64,000 nucleotides of DNA, from contig VWPU01014193.1 of the NCBI GenBank assembly GCA_013398955.1, positions 101,632 through 165,631 on the forward strand, in the 5' to 3' direction. Positions 51,912-63,100 of the stretch are shown in pieces; within the stretch, counting starts at the first letter, position 1, and every line of letters starts with the position of its first letter. This DNA comes from Callaeas wilsoni (Eukaryota; Chordata; Aves; Passeriformes; Callaeidae). Below the pieces are notes generated by a model. The model saw only the letters and a program-made list of their open reading frames with translations. It made no database searches and was not told the origin of the DNA. Made by a program: the position numbers and the translations under genes.

Positions 51912-53514
51912 CTATATATTAAAATTCTATTCATCTCTCTCCAAACTTTCAGATGGTAGACACTAAAAGGAACACTGCTTACATTTTCTCTTTGTATAAA
52001 GTTGTTAACTGTAAGAGATTAAAATACATATTTAGTTAGAAAAAAGGTGTGGTTTTGTGTGTATATATGCACACGTGTAAAGAAAGGTTCCACATTTTAA
52101 ATAATAGTATCAATATATAGTTTGCTAATGGAAATCATAAATATTCAGCTTGCTTTTAAAAAAAAGTTCAGAGCAGACCTCCCTGTGGCTAAGCAGCACC
52201 TGAACCTTTAACTAATGTCAGAGGCTCTCATGACTAAGTCTCCTTTTCCATAGCTCAAAATTCACTTTCTGTGGTATAATTTCCAATAGATTAATTCTTT
52301 CAATACCTTTACTAGTTAGTGGGAAAACTAAATGTATTACAGCATCAGCAATACTGATTGCTTTCAGAACTGCTAAGTTTTGGCATGGGTTTATTTTTGT
52401 TTGTTTAAACAATTAAGGTATGGAAATCAGCCAGCACGGAAACTTTGCAGCTCTTGAGTCTGTATGATAATGAGAAAGGTAATAACAACAGTAATAGTAG
52501 TAATGCTGCAACAGCTACCAAGGCTTTTCTTGGCTGTTATATAAGGAAATCAAAAGCAAAATTAAAGAACAAATTCCTCATAATTGTTAATTGAGTTTGG
52601 CTCAAGTTTTCCCTGATTATACTGACATGCTTTAAAAGTAACATTTGGCCTTAAATCAGAAGGCTTAATTTAGAACAGGATGATTTACTAGACCTCATCT
52701 TTGAATTACACACCAATCCCCAAAAAGTGTTCCACAATGTTTCATTTTTAGGAACAGCTTCATCTCTGCTCCCAGCACCACATACATTAAAGGCTCTGCA
52801 AAGGTTAGTGCCTAATGTGTAGAATTTCTAATCATAGAAATCAATGTACAAAATTAGAAACATAAATTCATATGCTAAATGAAATTTAGCAGCACACTCA
52901 ATCCATATAAGAGAGATTTTGCCTAAAGACAAAGCAACTAGCCCCAAAGGAGACATAATTACTAGTATTTTAACGCCTACTGAACAAAAGAAAAACCTTG
53001 AAACAGCTGACACTAGCAGCATGTTGAGAGTATTGTGATACTTGATAGAAAGGCAAGTTGTTTCCAACAGAAAGGAGTTTAAATAAAGCTTGAATAGCAA
53101 TGCAATACTAATATAAGCCTATATATTATGTGCTATTATATTTATGTAGCATAAAATATTAGAGGCTGTAATGCAGAAAAATACTCTGGGGAGTATCACG
53201 GGTAAGTCAGCTTAAGGCAAAGTCAATAAAAATGGATTGGATTCTTCTTACCTGATTTATCACAGTACTGAAAAAAGCAGCAACAGACATGTCATCACTG
53301 TGCTACATGCTTCACAGCACAGAAGTGGAGAAGATAAAATTCCAGGAGTTGAGTGGGCACCGTTGGGAAGCACAGAGAGAACGAGGCAGAGGTACTTCAG
53401 CTGGCTTGGCCACCCTCAAGTGTTTTCAAAAACTTGATAAAGGAATCAATTGTTTTCCATTCACATTAGTACATAAACCAGAAGAGTTTGATCTCAGAAC
53501 GGTCAAGGGACGAG

Positions 53515-53640
53515 ACTCACAGAATCACAGAATATTCCGAGTTGGAAGGGACCCACAAGGAACATTGAATCCAGCTCTTAAGGAATTGGCCCTTATGGGG
53601 ATAGAACCTTGGGTTTGGCACCATGCTGTTTCAGTTCAGA
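53515..53640 (-). mobile_element. tRNA-Ile-derived SINE with CR1-like 3' tail
   Basis: Read on the - strand, the element starts with a degraded tRNA-like head. AGCATGGTGC, then a B-box-like GGTTCTATCC (53599-53608), then AAGGGCC parallel the tRNA-Ile(AAT) anticodon arm, T arm and acceptor end. It then passes into a CR1-type 3' end (GGGTCCCTTCCAACTC, then ATTCTGTGATTCTGTGA). This head-and-tail arrangement is that described for songbird TguSINE1, which borrows a CR1 tail for mobilisation. The A box is poorly preserved, so the copy is old or damaged. Confidence 0.65.
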
Positions 53641-55066
53641 TCTCTCCTCCAGCTCAAGAAGGACAGATGAGTCCCTGTGTACTCATTAATACATTCAACT
53701 TGGAAGCATCTCTACAAAACACGTATCCAAAAATACGCAGACAAGATTTCATTAGCCACGCTCCAGCACTTCTGAAAGCACAAGCCCTGATACAGCAGTC
53801 GACCTCAGGACAGGCGCTGGTGGCCCCAGGGGAGCAGCACCTTTGCCTGGCGAGGTGCTGCGGTGGGTTGGGGAGCCCAGGACAGAGCCACTGCCACAGC
53901 CCACCTCCAAACAAGCTAACGCTGTGCTGAAGATCTGAAGTGAAACAAAATAATTTATCTTCAAAGGAAAGACAACAAATGAACAACCAACCAGCCCCCA
54001 GCAGATATGCTGTCCCACGCTTCATATTCGGAGGCCTTTGTCAAGGTATTTCTCATGTTTCACTTATTGTAAATTTGTTAAACCTTGGAAAGAAATCATT
54101 TGGTTTCCAGCCCCTTTGTGCAAAGAACCAAATCAGAAATTGCTAGCTGATCAGAAATTCAGCTGCTGAGGAGTTCCACGAGAGGTATTGAAAGAAAAAT
54201 GAAGGGTGAACTTTGCTTGGAACTTGTCTTTTCCTAAAGCTTTGGAGTACATAGAGTTGTGTCCTGTCTCCACCTCCAGCTATGAGTACAGGCAAACCAA
54301 ACCTGGTTTTTAAACCTCCTCTCCTTGGTCCTTGACACCTCTCACCAGTGCTCTATCTTCAATGAGAAACTTCTGTACTTGGAAAATGGCAAAGGAAAAT
54401 CCAAGAAAAAGGATTAGAAACTGAGTAAGAAGATGCTGAAAGGTCAAAACCAAATTTGTCTTAAAGTCCTACAGTAAGACACAGTGATAGAAGGAAGGAG
54501 ATGCTGAAGGCATCATAAAGCAGGGAACACAAAGAATGAAAAGGAATAAAATGTAAATGTCCACCACTCACCTCAGCCTTGGTAATCATTTAATCTCTGC
54601 AGCCAAGAACACAAGAGTCAGAACCTGAAGAGGGAAGAACAGCTCACTGACTGTTTGCTAGGGTGACAAAGGACAGGACACGAGGTGTGCTGCCTGCAAG
54701 GTTCAGGTTCAGACAGCTATTTGTACTGGATTTTAAATCGTAGCACCTGCCTGGGAGATTAAAACTCAATTTCTCACCAAGTCCAAAAATCTTAAATAAG
54801 CAAAAGCTGTTTTTCCTTTCAGAGAAAGGTCTGATTAAAAAGTACCCATTTCCATCCAGGCTTCTCAAGTTTGCCCCTTGGTTTGTTGTAAGACATATCT
54901 ATTGTACTGCACAGGCTGTCAAAAGACCTGTAAACACTCAGGTATCATTTATTACTCTATTTCCATTTCATGGGTTATTCTCATTTCAGCCTCACATCAG
55001 GGTATGATGGTATGGTTTGAAACATTAATGCTCCTGCCACTGTAGCTGAATGAGCATTTCATGGCA

Positions 55067-55091
55067 AAGCCAAGCCAAGCCAAGCCACGCC
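55067..55091 (+). repeat. Short (AAGCC)n tandem repeat
   Basis: Five units of AAGCC, the last one altered to ACGCC. Too short for a named satellite. Confidence 0.75.
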
Positions 55092-58000
55092 TTTCTGCTA
55101 GGCTAGAAGGTATTATCCCTCTGCATCCAGCTGCGTCCTTCCATCCTTCAGGGCTACAGATAAATCTGGGATCACCATGAAGTCTGTCCAAATCTCTTCA
55201 ATTCAGATAAAGGTTTCCAAGTCTGTAGAACACAGTCAACACAAAATAACTCAGCCTTCACCTTCTGAAAAAGAGCAGGACAGAGTCAGCAGTACCTCAA
55301 AGAGATGGGGAAGGAGAAGCATCAGCATCAGCAAAACATGCACTGGCCTCAGGAATGAGAAAGGCTGTACTTCAGAAATTATTTTTTTAACCACCCTAAC
55401 AGTCATACATTCAGGGCTTCTTTTTTGTTGTTGTTGGGATATATATGCATACATACATTTTAAAGGCAGTTGTACAAAACAGTGAATTGCCAGTACCAAG
55501 ATTTCACATGTATTATTTTAAAAGTTATATCCATTCCACCAGCTTCAGCTACCAGAAAAAGCAGATAATAAAAAAACCCCAGCGGTACAAAAACAAACCA
55601 AAATATACCCCCTTCCCTTCAACATTCATGTCAACACATGGAGTCATGGGTTGGCATGTAAGAGTCAAGCAAAGACTGTTGGAGTACAATTTAGGAATCC
55701 TCAAGCTTAGGTGTTAAGAGTGACAGTCAGAAATCCACAGGCTATGGGCACATGAAATTTTATTAAAAATTAAGAGCTCCAAAGCAGGCAAAGTACGATG
55801 ATGCCCAGCATTTTCCTTGGTGAGTATCTTGCTCAGTCCAGGAAGCAGCAGTAGACACTGGTAAACATGACACCATACCTGAACCATATGCCTGCACACA
55901 CGCTATGGTAAAATGTTGTAACTAAATTTATATATACAACACAAATCAAAAACAAACAAAAAAAGCCATAAAGCAGAGAACAGAAATAGAGAACAAGTTA
56001 AGGGATATTGCAGAGTAATAGACAAGCTGGAAGGTACCAGAATTTCTAACAGAAATATTTCCTGCTTTAATAGCAGTAGAGAAAATATTAAGGTAATCAC
56101 TTTTCCCCTTCATGCTGCCTGTGAGCTTGCATTCTTTTTAAACCAGTAGGTATTTCTCTCTATTCAGAGAGGTTTTTTTTAGAAGTGTGTTTTTGGTTTT
56201 TCTGCTTGCTTGGACAGGGGAATTTTGTATCTTAAAAATCCAAAACCAAACAAACAACTTAAACACTTCGTTTCCTGTCTACAAAAATCTTTAACGAATG
56301 CAGAAAAACATTATTAAAGTAACAAAAATTTTAACAAGTTTACTAGCTGATTAACTTAAGGTTGTACAGTCTTTAAACTGTTGTATTTCCACTTTTTTCC
56401 TTTTTTCTAGTTTTAAGAAGTTCTGAATACAAGGAGGCAGTTTATATTAATTAGAACCGAGGTGTCTTCAAGGATGTTCGATTCCCTGTTCAATGCTTAC
56501 AAGAGAGGGAGGAAAGGCAGACATACACTAAGGCAGACTTTGTGATTTATCCAGGTATTGACATTCCAGGGCACTGCAATGCACCTCTTTATGCTGACAC
56601 CTCAAACATAGAGATTTCTTCTGTAAAATTAACAGTGAATTTGTGGCTCTTCCCTTCCAAGGGGTGAGCTAGGAGAGAAAACAGCCTTGCAGCAGACAGA
56701 AGTCAGTGCTTACAAAGAGCACCAGGCTTGTATTTCTCATTGATGCAAAGCTGTATAGTCCAGTAAGGAGGGTGGTGAACATTTCTGTATGCTTCAATAT
56801 CAAATTTTCATTAACCTCGACTTTTAAAAAAGTTTCTAAAAGTAAGACCTTCTCAGGGAAATTTTCACTGAGTTACCAAACGCATCAGTACACAAAATAC
56901 ATATGATACACGTAAGAAATTATGTGAAGTTACACATCTTAAAACAGTGTTAGCTGTTCAGGGTTGTTCCCAAAATATAGCAGTACTCTGAAGTACATAT
57001 TTCAACTTTATGAGCCTTATGATGGTGATGGTTTAAGGCATGGCATGATCAGCATTATTTTATTACAGAAATATTTTTCTGTAACAGAAATAAATATACA
57101 TGTATTTCTAATGCCCTTCATATCCACACAATATAAACCTTTAATATTTCTCCTAACTATGCTTAACTACCTAACACCTACAAGTCTATGGATTTAAAAT
57201 CACCTTTAGACAAAAAAAAACCCCACAAAAGCAAAAACAAACCACTAAAACCTGAAGCCTTTGATGGAAACAACTACTCTGGCAGTACAATGACTATAGT
57301 AAGTATATGGCCTCGCAAAGGTGGAATATATCCAAAATGTTCACAAATACTATGAAAGCAAGATTTCTTTCAAAACTACATCTTCTTTGATGAAATTAGT
57401 TCTGACCACAGAAGAACTTGGGAAAAAACTACTGAACAGTATTTATTTATTGCAACTACAACTCTTGTTATGCATTTTGCCACAAGCCCTGCCTAGTATT
57501 AATGCCCTTAAGAATTTGAATCTTCTAACTCTGGAATGCACAGTATGAAACCAATTTGCAACAGAACAGGGGAAAAAAAGTATCACTTCTATTTAATTCT
57601 TCTGTATTACATTTTAGTAGGTCAAAGTCCTATTCCTTGTTCTTTCAAGAGACTCTCCCAAAGGGAGCCTTAGTGAAAGATCAAGGGCAGAATATAGCCC
57701 ATTTAAAGGAAAAATATCTTTGACACTTTAATGTAAACTTAACTGTTCACTGCAGAAGTCTGTTTGCCTTTACAGCCAGGAAAGTCCTGTGAGCAGCACA
57801 GCTCAGGCCCACAGATGCCAAGACCCCAATTTCACAAGTTCAGTTAATGACTCTGGACAACTTGAATTCCTACAAGAACAAACAGGTTTTGGAGCACTCG
57901 GATGTTTACAAAGCAGCAGCATCAACTTCCTTGTTAACTCCTTTATAAAGCATTTTGGTTTGTCACTGTGTCACGGGGGAACTGAAGCAGGGCTCTTGTT

Positions 58001-58340
58001 AGAGCAGGAAGAGTCTGACCACCACTCCAGCCATCGCAACAGGACCAAGCTATCACACAGCAGAGTTCTGACATTCTGCAGGGACTTCTCCTTAAGCAAT
58101 GCCACCTTCTTACAGGTAAATAACTTGCTTACTTTTAATTACACTATAAAAAACCAAAAAGGCACCAGTTTACATTTAAGTGTGTACCATCTACACAGTG
58201 TCAGCTTTGAAAATGGCACTGATCTATTTCAGTTCTTCAAAGAAAAGAAAAAATAAATAAATAAAAAAAGCAAAATAACATTCTCTAGAAATAAAAGATA
58301 AATAAAATCACTGGCTTATACACCTGCACTTATGTAGCAG

Positions 58341-59314
58341 ATTTACAAGCAAACCTGTGAGACAGATTTTATTTCAAAATAAAACAGAAGTCTGATCCTG
58401 ACCAAGTGCTCAGTGCTTCCCAGTGCAGCCCCCAGGAGCTGTAAAGCCTCAGTGTCCTTCAGGCACACTCAAGGTGGTATCAGCATAGAGTCCCTGGAAA
58501 CACAAGGGAGGAGAGAAAAAAGAGGGTAGAGAAGGAGGAAACAATTCTGCAACACTCTCAGCATCACTATGAAGAAAATGCAACACATGACAATGCTAAA
58601 AAGAAATATTGCTGCAACTAGGATTCAATGTACTCCTCTTATACTGAATGCTGCTACACTCTCATTACAAAGCTTTAGTAGCTAAGGCACCTGGTTTCAT
58701 TCTGGGTATTCCACATAGAAACTTCAGATTTAGGGGATGCTTCAAGGTATATATGGCCATCAAAACATTTCTGAAGGGAGTAAAAGAAGTGAGCAGTTTC
58801 TATAAAGAGGAAGCTACAAGGGATTTTAATTCCTTCTAAGTATTTTTAATTAAAATTATTAACTTTTAATTAAATTATTATGCCTAAAAAGACAATAACG
58901 TTATTTGTAGCTTAGTACTCAGAATTACAATGACTGATGTCTGCCCCAGGTTCCAACAGAGTTCTCTAGTTCAGTAAGACCACTGAAAGGCAAAGAAACA
59001 CTGAAAGCAGAGTGAGTAAACGTACAGAAGAAATACCAGAGGACAGAGATGTCTCCAAAGTGCAGGGACACATTCCTGTTCTCCTAGCCCCTGACATCAC
59101 ATACTGGCCTACTTCTTCCCCATAGCAGTTTCAGGAATAGCAACAGTGACATACACTTGTCCCATTTAGTCTTGTACTGCACTCACTGTGGGATTAAAGC
59201 ACACTTGTTTTAAGAGAGAAAGTTGGGAGCACAGACATACCACCTATCATCAAAGTGCATTGCCACAAAAACAACAAAGTTACAAAATTTACATGGACAA
59301 AACAAAAATTTTTA
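58341..59314 (-). other. LRP3: Probable LRP3 3' UTR
   Basis: Non-coding sequence just downstream of the LRP3 stop codon on the - strand, ending past a candidate AATAAA at 58368-58373. Its extent is inferred from that signal only. Earlier or later sites are possible, including the hexamer that overlaps the stop codon. Confidence 0.4.
58368..58373 (-). promoter_or_regulatory. LRP3: Candidate LRP3 poly(A) signal
   Basis: AATAAA on the - strand about 940 bases after the LRP3 stop. It is followed by a T/G-containing stretch (GGTTTGCTTGTAAATCTG). It gives a 3' UTR of ordinary length. Confidence 0.4.
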
Positions 59315-59316
59315 TT
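59311..59316 (-). promoter_or_regulatory. LRP3: AATAAA hexamer overlapping the LRP3 stop codon
   Basis: On the - strand the stop codon and following bases read TAATAAAA, so a canonical poly(A) hexamer begins at the second base of the stop codon. A T/G-rich stretch follows within 20-50 bases (TTTTTGTTTTGTCC, then TTTGTTGTTTTTGTGG). If used, the 3' UTR would be only a few tens of bases. Use is unproven. Confidence 0.35.
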
Positions 59317-60121
59317 AGCAAACAAGTAAAGATTCATCATCACTAGTATTGTTTTCAGAGAGGGAAGTAGATGACTGTAACATTGGCACTTCCACAGAAT
59401 GGCAACAAGCCGCATGAACACGCAAAGGCTCCTCCTGGTATGAGTTAGGGCAACATTGGTTTTGTCCATCCACTTGGATATGAACATTCATAGGGCTGTC
59501 TGGATAACCAGACTCCCACTTTTTTAAGGGTAATCTACATGGATTTTCACTCAGTGGATGACTTCCACTTAAACTACTGTCCTCTGGGACAGTCCTCCTG
59601 GATACTGACCCTCCATGGATCGTTTCTGTAACACTTTCAGATAAAGGATCTCTGAAAGCCTTTCCTGTATCTGCTTTACTGGACTGCTTAAGCTCTCTGT
59701 CAGAGTCAGCATTTAAAGACTTATCGGTGTATCCAGCCTCAGGCTCTGCATGTGTTGCTGTGCAAGTATTCAGTTGGAAGATGTTGGAAGGCGATGGCTC
59801 TGTAATTTCAGTCTCTGGCTGCAAGCTGCTACATCCGGCTTCTTGTGAGCCCCTGGCTTGGCCATTTGCCTCTAAACTAGGTCCTTCTGGGGAAGGTGGA
59901 GGACTCCGAATAGTCCCACCAGCACTGCTGATGATTCCATCACCCAGTGTAGTCTGTGAGGTGCGGGCAGGCGTCAGGAGTGGGATCTGTCCTCTCACCC
60001 GAGGTCTGTGAAAGAGTCTGTTCCAGAGCCTGCCCAAGCGCCGCCGAGATGAGCTCCGTCTCGATGAATGTCGTCTCATCTGCCTCCTCATGGCTGTTCG
60101 AATGTTCTGCAGCACAGATGC
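59315..60121 (-). CDS. LRP3: LRP3 last coding exon (cytoplasmic tail)
   Basis: Encodes residues 477-744 and TAA. It begins ASVLQNIRTAMRRQMRRHSS, nearly identical to mammalian LRP3, followed by RRRLGRLWNRLFHRP and RGQIPLLTPARTSQTTLGDG. It then has a Ser/Pro/Glu-rich, poorly conserved middle, and ends SDDESLLVC. The acceptor is GTTACAG, phase 0. The variable middle looks disordered and seems longer than in mammals. Confidence 0.95.
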   Translation of the reverse strand, partial: ASVLQNIRTAMRRQMRRHSSRRSSSRRRLGRLWNRLFHRPRVRGQIPLLTPARTSQTTLGDGIISSAGGTIRSPPPSPEGPSLEANGQARGSQEAGCSSLQPETEITEPSPSNIFQLNTCTATHAEPEAGYTDKSLNADSDRELKQSSKADTGKAFRDPLSESVTETIHGGSVSRRTVPEDSSLSGSHPLSENPCRLPLKKWESGYPDSPMNVHIQVDGQNQCCPNSYQEEPLRVHAACCHSVEVPMLQSSTSLSENNTSDDESLLVC

Positions 60122-63100
60122 CTGTAACACAGAGAAAGCAAACTAGCATTTCACACATACTTAAAAGACTTCTAAACCCTGTTCTCCCCATGAATATCTC
60201 CACTTTACAATACTCAGACTTGATCCCTGTGCTTCCTTGTTAAATGTGTATTTTCTAACAAACTATTTGAGAACACCAAAGACAGCTCTGCCTGTACCAA
60301 AAGACTCTCATAGATTCATAGAATGGTTTGGCTTGCAAGGGACCTTAAAGATCATTTAATTCTAAATTCCCTGCTGTGAACACCTCCCACTAGACAAGGC
60401 TGATCAATGCCCCATCCAACCTGGCCTGGAGCACTGCCAGGGAAGGGCAGTCACAACTTCTGTCCTTTATAGTGTTTCTTTTATGAGTTTAAGCTCTACT
60501 TGTCTGCCCAGGAAGTTAATTTTTCACTGGAGTAACAAACTACAAGTGCTTTATCATACTAGGAACTGTATCTCAGTTGGATACTTCTGACAGGGTACAG
60601 GAGTTTTTTGAGTACTCAGCAATGAAACAGAATGACTTAATGGCTTGCCATTGTAATTTACCTGTAAATGAAAAACAATCCTTTTGGAAAATTAAGACTT
60701 TTCCAAAAATACTGCTAGAGACTTTATTTTCTTATCATTTCAGGTGCGTTTACAGTTTCAGCTTGAAAAGCCTTTTTTTTCTATTTACTTTCTGACTTTT
60801 CTCTCTGTCTCTATTCATTCTGTCTTGATGTACAGCAAAAGTGCTTATCTCACTGCTGTTCCCCAAAAAAACCATTTAATGTGTTCAAAACTACCCACAG
60901 CACCTGCAGAACTGTGGCTCTTCAGCTCCATGTAATGCATACACACTTTCATATTACTTCAATATAATTAGCACAGCCACTGAAATACAGTTCCAGATTG
61001 ATTTTATCTAATTTATAGAAGTTTGGCTGCTGAAATATTCATTGTCACTTGTGTCTGCATACTTGTGATGCATTGTACACAGGGAAGTCTTCAACTGGGG
61101 GAATAAGTCCTTGCGCAATCAGCTGTCCATAGGAAGGTGGAGCTTCCCGCCGCACAAACTCTGCCTCCAGTCGCGTCATCTGAGTCTCAAATGCTCTGGA
61201 AACAGAACCAGAGAGAAAACATGGAAGAGACGTAACAGTTTGTCCTGCCTCCCTGACACTAATGTATAAAAGCACTGCCAAAGGGCTCATGCTAGAAGTA
61301 AAACCACAAACCTTCACTAAGCTCCATGAAAATTGGGATGCTAAAATAAACAAAAGGATTAAGAGTACAGGGTATAAATACAAATGAATCAAACCAGCAA
61401 ACTCTCTAGTGCAGTCTCAGGCTGAACACTGTGGCAATTGAAGTTTTTTCAACTGGCCAGTAACTGTTGTGCCAGTAACAACAGTAACTTGTTCAGTAAG
61501 GGCCCAAAGGTTATTTTTGGAAAAGACATTAAGAACTGGAAACAATCACACAACAGGGGCAGCTTGCAATTGCAGAGAGGTTTGGCAGTCCTGCCAGAAC
61601 AGAGGCACTGAGGTTCCCACCTTAGCATGGCGTCTCTTTTGGAGGTCCTTAATCATGCAGATTTGATCAGGAGAGAATGTAAAGCACACTGTTTAAAACA
61701 CAAACAGTATCAGCAGCCTAGCACAGAGCTGGTGCACGTGACAAGAGATGGGAACTAGAAAGTACCTTATGACTGCCTCCTACAAGGCAGAACCCCACTT
61801 GCATGTACATGTAACACACAGGCAAAGAAACACACACACTGCACCTAAAATGAGGCATACAGGACCAGGGGAAAGGGGCACAGCTTATACCATGGATAAT
61901 TCCTGCCCAGAACAGGCCCCACCACAGCAGGACATTGCTTATAGCAGACCTGAAAACTGGAGTATTTGGGGAGGGGTGAAGGGTTACTCAATTCACATTC
62001 AGTGACGACTTCACTGCAGCAGTTCAGCATTTAGTTTTTGGCGGGGGCAAGGGGTTTGTTGCAAGGAAGGAGAAGGAAAAGGAAACTGCTCAAGATAGAT
62101 TAGGTTAGATACAGGTTCTGCCATGCCACATAATAAATGTGTACCTGGTACAGACCACAGAAGAGCTGATATTCCCCTCACTACTCCCAGAAATCTTCTC
62201 TAAGCCTAATGCAGTGACTACTACTTAGCTGTCATCATGTCCTTGGATTTGATTTCACAGTATTTTGCAAATTCTCTGGTTAAGAACCAACTTTTTTTTT
62301 TTCCTTTTAACAAAATGGAAAAAACCACCACAGCTCTGAAAACATCAACAAAGCAAGACACTTACCTGTATTCCCTGGTCCTCAGAGAATACAATTTAAA
62401 TGCACAACCCAGTGCTATCACTAGCAGCAAGCCACACACAAGACTCCCAATCAGAGCAGCTGTGATGACCTTCCTGGGAACAATCACCAGGCAGTTACGC
62501 TCATCACTTCCATCCTGGCAGTCTTCTTGGCCATCGCAGCGCCAAGTCTCAAAGATGCACAGATTTGTCCCACAATGGAAGTTTCCTGGCTGGCAAGTAA
62601 AGCAGTTTTTTTCATCTGAGCCATCTGGACAGTTCTTCTGGTTATTACAGCGGTCAAGTATCGAGTAACAAAGCCCACTGTTTCCTTCACATGGGTATTC
62701 GTTCTTCTGGCAAGCAGGACAGTTCTCCTCATCCTTGCCATTTGGACAATGCCACCAGCCGTCACAATGCTGCTTATCTGTGAAACACTCCTCATCACTC
62801 CCACAAGGGTGTTCCCATGGGAGGCAATAGCCTTTCACCTGATAAGTTGCATTGAATCCATGGCCAGTGCTCTTGGAGCGGGCATGATACGAGACAGTGA
62901 GCTGGCCCTTTGAGGACTCCACACTCACCAAATGCCTATTGTTGTGGTGCGAAAATGTCTGCATTAATTTATCACCTCTCTCTCCAATGCCATCATATAC
63001 CTTTACATAGTCATTGTAGCCTAACTGCAAATTGAGCTGCAACAGAACATGCCGATTATCCTGTGTGTCCACATACCACGTGCAACGAAGGTCTGATCTG

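Larger units (their letters stand above)
50861..58340. other. Intergenic region between SLC7A10 and LRP3
   Basis: About 7.5 kb between the two convergent genes. It holds a tRNA-Ile-derived SINE (53515-53640), an AAT microsatellite (51889-51911) and a short AAGCC array (55067-55091). The longest open frame here runs through the SINE and has no recognisable family. Much of 55.4-58.3 kb is A-rich, and on the - strand it could include a longer LRP3 3' UTR. Confidence 0.65.

Noticed and set aside
53289..53930. 213-codon open frame on the + strand, the longest unexplained one between the genes
   Set aside because: It runs straight through the antisense SINE/CR1 tail, has no recognisable domain and no splice or promoter context. 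It is chance reading of repeat and unique DNA.
62237..62668. 143-codon + frame over the LRP3 membrane exon
   Set aside because: Antisense shadow of the LRP3 LDLa5 and membrane-coding sequence.
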